DNA from: Acidimicrobiia bacterium
Lineage (GTDB): Bacteria; Actinomycetota; Acidimicrobiia; Spongiisociales; UBA5794
Direction: 5' to 3'
DNA: 6,266 nucleotides
Assembly: GCA_029934555.1 (NCBI GenBank)
Contig: JAOZMA010000139.1
Location: forward strand, 1-6,266
The number at the start of each line of letters is the position of its first letter. The stretch's first letter is position 1. A program made the position numbers and the translations under genes. Positions 5,515-6,266 of the stretch are shown here, one piece after another. Under the pieces are notes generated by a model. It was not told the origin of the DNA. It saw only the letters and a list, made by a program, of their open reading frames with translations, and did no database searches.

Positions 5515-6266
5515 ATGCGCATTGAAACACCCAGGACACGACGGCGTCGGCACGCCGTTGAAGCCCCGTTTCCGGAACAGTGGCGGACGCTCCTCGAGGC
5601 CAACATGGCCCACTGGCGATGGCTCGACGACGACGAGCGCGACCACCTCGAGTGCCTCACCAAGGGGTTCCTCTTCGATAAGAGCTTCGAATGGGTAGAC
5701 GGTCTCGAAGAGTCGGACGACATCAAGGTCCTCGTTGCTGCGTCCGCCTGTCTCCTCATCCTGGGTCTCGAGCAGGTCTACTACCGCGACGTCACCTCGA
5801 TCATCATGTATCCGACTCAGACGACTCAGAAGGGGCGCCGGGGTGCACCCGAAGCAGCCGGACTCGCAACGGACGCGATCGTTCCGATCCTCGGCGAAGC
5901 CATGCTGCACGGCCCTATCTTGATCGCATGGGACTCGGCGAAACGGTCGGCGGCTCATGCGAACACCGGGCACAACGTGATCTATCACGAGTTCGCTCAC
6001 AAGATCGACATGGCCGATGGCAGCGTCGACGGCCGCCCTCCGATGGCGAAGGCGCAGCGGGATCGCTGGGAAGAGGTGTGCCGACGGGAGTACGAAGCAT
6101 TGAGAGACGGCACGAACGATGAACCGTTCCTCAGGGCATACGGCGCCGTCAACCCCGCTGAGTTCTTCGCCGTCGCGACCGAGTTCTTCTTCGACCGTCC
6201 CGTCGACATGGAGAGCCACGAACGGGATCTCTATCAGGTCCTCCGCGAGTTCTACCGCCAGGATCC
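5515..6266 (+). CDS. mtfA: MtfA-like zinc-dependent peptidase (cut by right edge)
   Basis: The first 250 residues of an MtfA-family (M90) zinc metallopeptidase. The zinc site HEFAHKIDMADG (158-169) has the H-E-x-x-H core (H158, E159, H162). The third ligand should be a glutamate in NPAEFFAVATEFFF (213-226), E216 or E223. Upstream segments also match the family: the FPEQWRTLLEAN opening (19-30), LVAASACLLILGLE (73-86) and GPILIAWDSA (133-142). In E. coli, MtfA is a soluble aminopeptidase of 265 residues that binds and inactivates the glucose repressor Mlc; Mlc is not known to be general in actinobacteria, so the partner here is open. The Arg-rich stretch R7-R12 near the N terminus is unusual. 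The ATG at 5515 has GGGAG eight bases before it. Judging by family length, only about the last 15-30 residues are missing. Confidence 0.9.
   Translation, partial: MRIETPRTRRRRHAVEAPFPEQWRTLLEANMAHWRWLDDDERDHLECLTKGFLFDKSFEWVDGLEESDDIKVLVAASACLLILGLEQVYYRDVTSIIMYPTQTTQKGRRGAPEAAGLATDAIVPILGEAMLHGPILIAWDSAKRSAAHANTGHNVIYHEFAHKIDMADGSVDGRPPMAKAQRDRWEEVCRREYEALRDGTNDEPFLRAYGAVNPAEFFAVATEFFFDRPVDMESHERDLYQVLREFYRQD

Noticed and set aside
4478..5698. A 406-codon open frame on the plus strand opposite the phosphoesterase and into the MtfA-like gene.
   Set aside because: It overlaps two well-supported genes in the wrong frame or strand and its translation shows no recognisable domain.
5470..6219. 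A 249-codon minus-strand frame across the MtfA-like gene.
   Set aside because: The plus-strand frame has an intact HEFAH peptidase motif and a ribosome binding site; the antisense frame has neither.
6261..6266. The window ends exactly in GGATCC, suggesting a cloning-site boundary.
   Set aside because: Uncut copies of the same site occur at 1262, 2053, 3519 and 4372 and the left end has no such site, so the match is probably chance or a partial-digest edge without biological meaning.

Overview
The window is about 6.3 kb of GC-rich bacterial chromosome, densely coded on both strands, with clear Shine-Dalgarno sites ahead of most genes. The MMPL-type exporter with a divergent TetR regulator and the overall composition suggest an actinobacterium. 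No rRNA or other marker gene is present, so this placement is inference. I see no tRNA or rRNA genes, insertion sequences, CRISPR array, phage genes or other sign of recent transfer.

Layout, left to right: (1) the 5' part of an MMPL/RND-family exporter on the minus strand (running off the left edge), divergent from (2) a TetR-family regulator at 952-1536, across a 70-bp shared control region. (3) A zinc-type cation diffusion facilitator (CDF) exporter on the minus strand at 1576-2607, convergent with the regulator. (4) Just upstream of it on the same strand, a 66-residue two-helix membrane protein with a strong ribosome binding site (2738-2938). (5) Divergent from that, an ICMT/CzcN-like integral-membrane methyltransferase at 3140-3679. 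(6) A long two-domain metallophosphoesterase on the minus strand (3665-5440), whose stop codon overlaps the end of the methyltransferase gene by 15 bp. (7) Divergent from it, an MtfA-type zinc peptidase (5515 to the right edge, incomplete).

Three divergent pairs dominate: exporter/TetR, small membrane protein/methyltransferase, and phosphoesterase/MtfA. The TetR protein is probably the local repressor of the exporter. The CDF exporter, small membrane protein and CzcN-like methyltransferase may form a metal-homeostasis neighbourhood, since ICMT-family proteins (CzcN, NccN) accompany known heavy-metal efflux loci. The phosphoesterase has an unassigned C-terminal half of about 300 residues, which is the least explained coding sequence here. 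I found no convincing wholly new multi-gene system. The best leads are that C-terminal domain, the small membrane protein, and the phosphoesterase/MtfA pairing.
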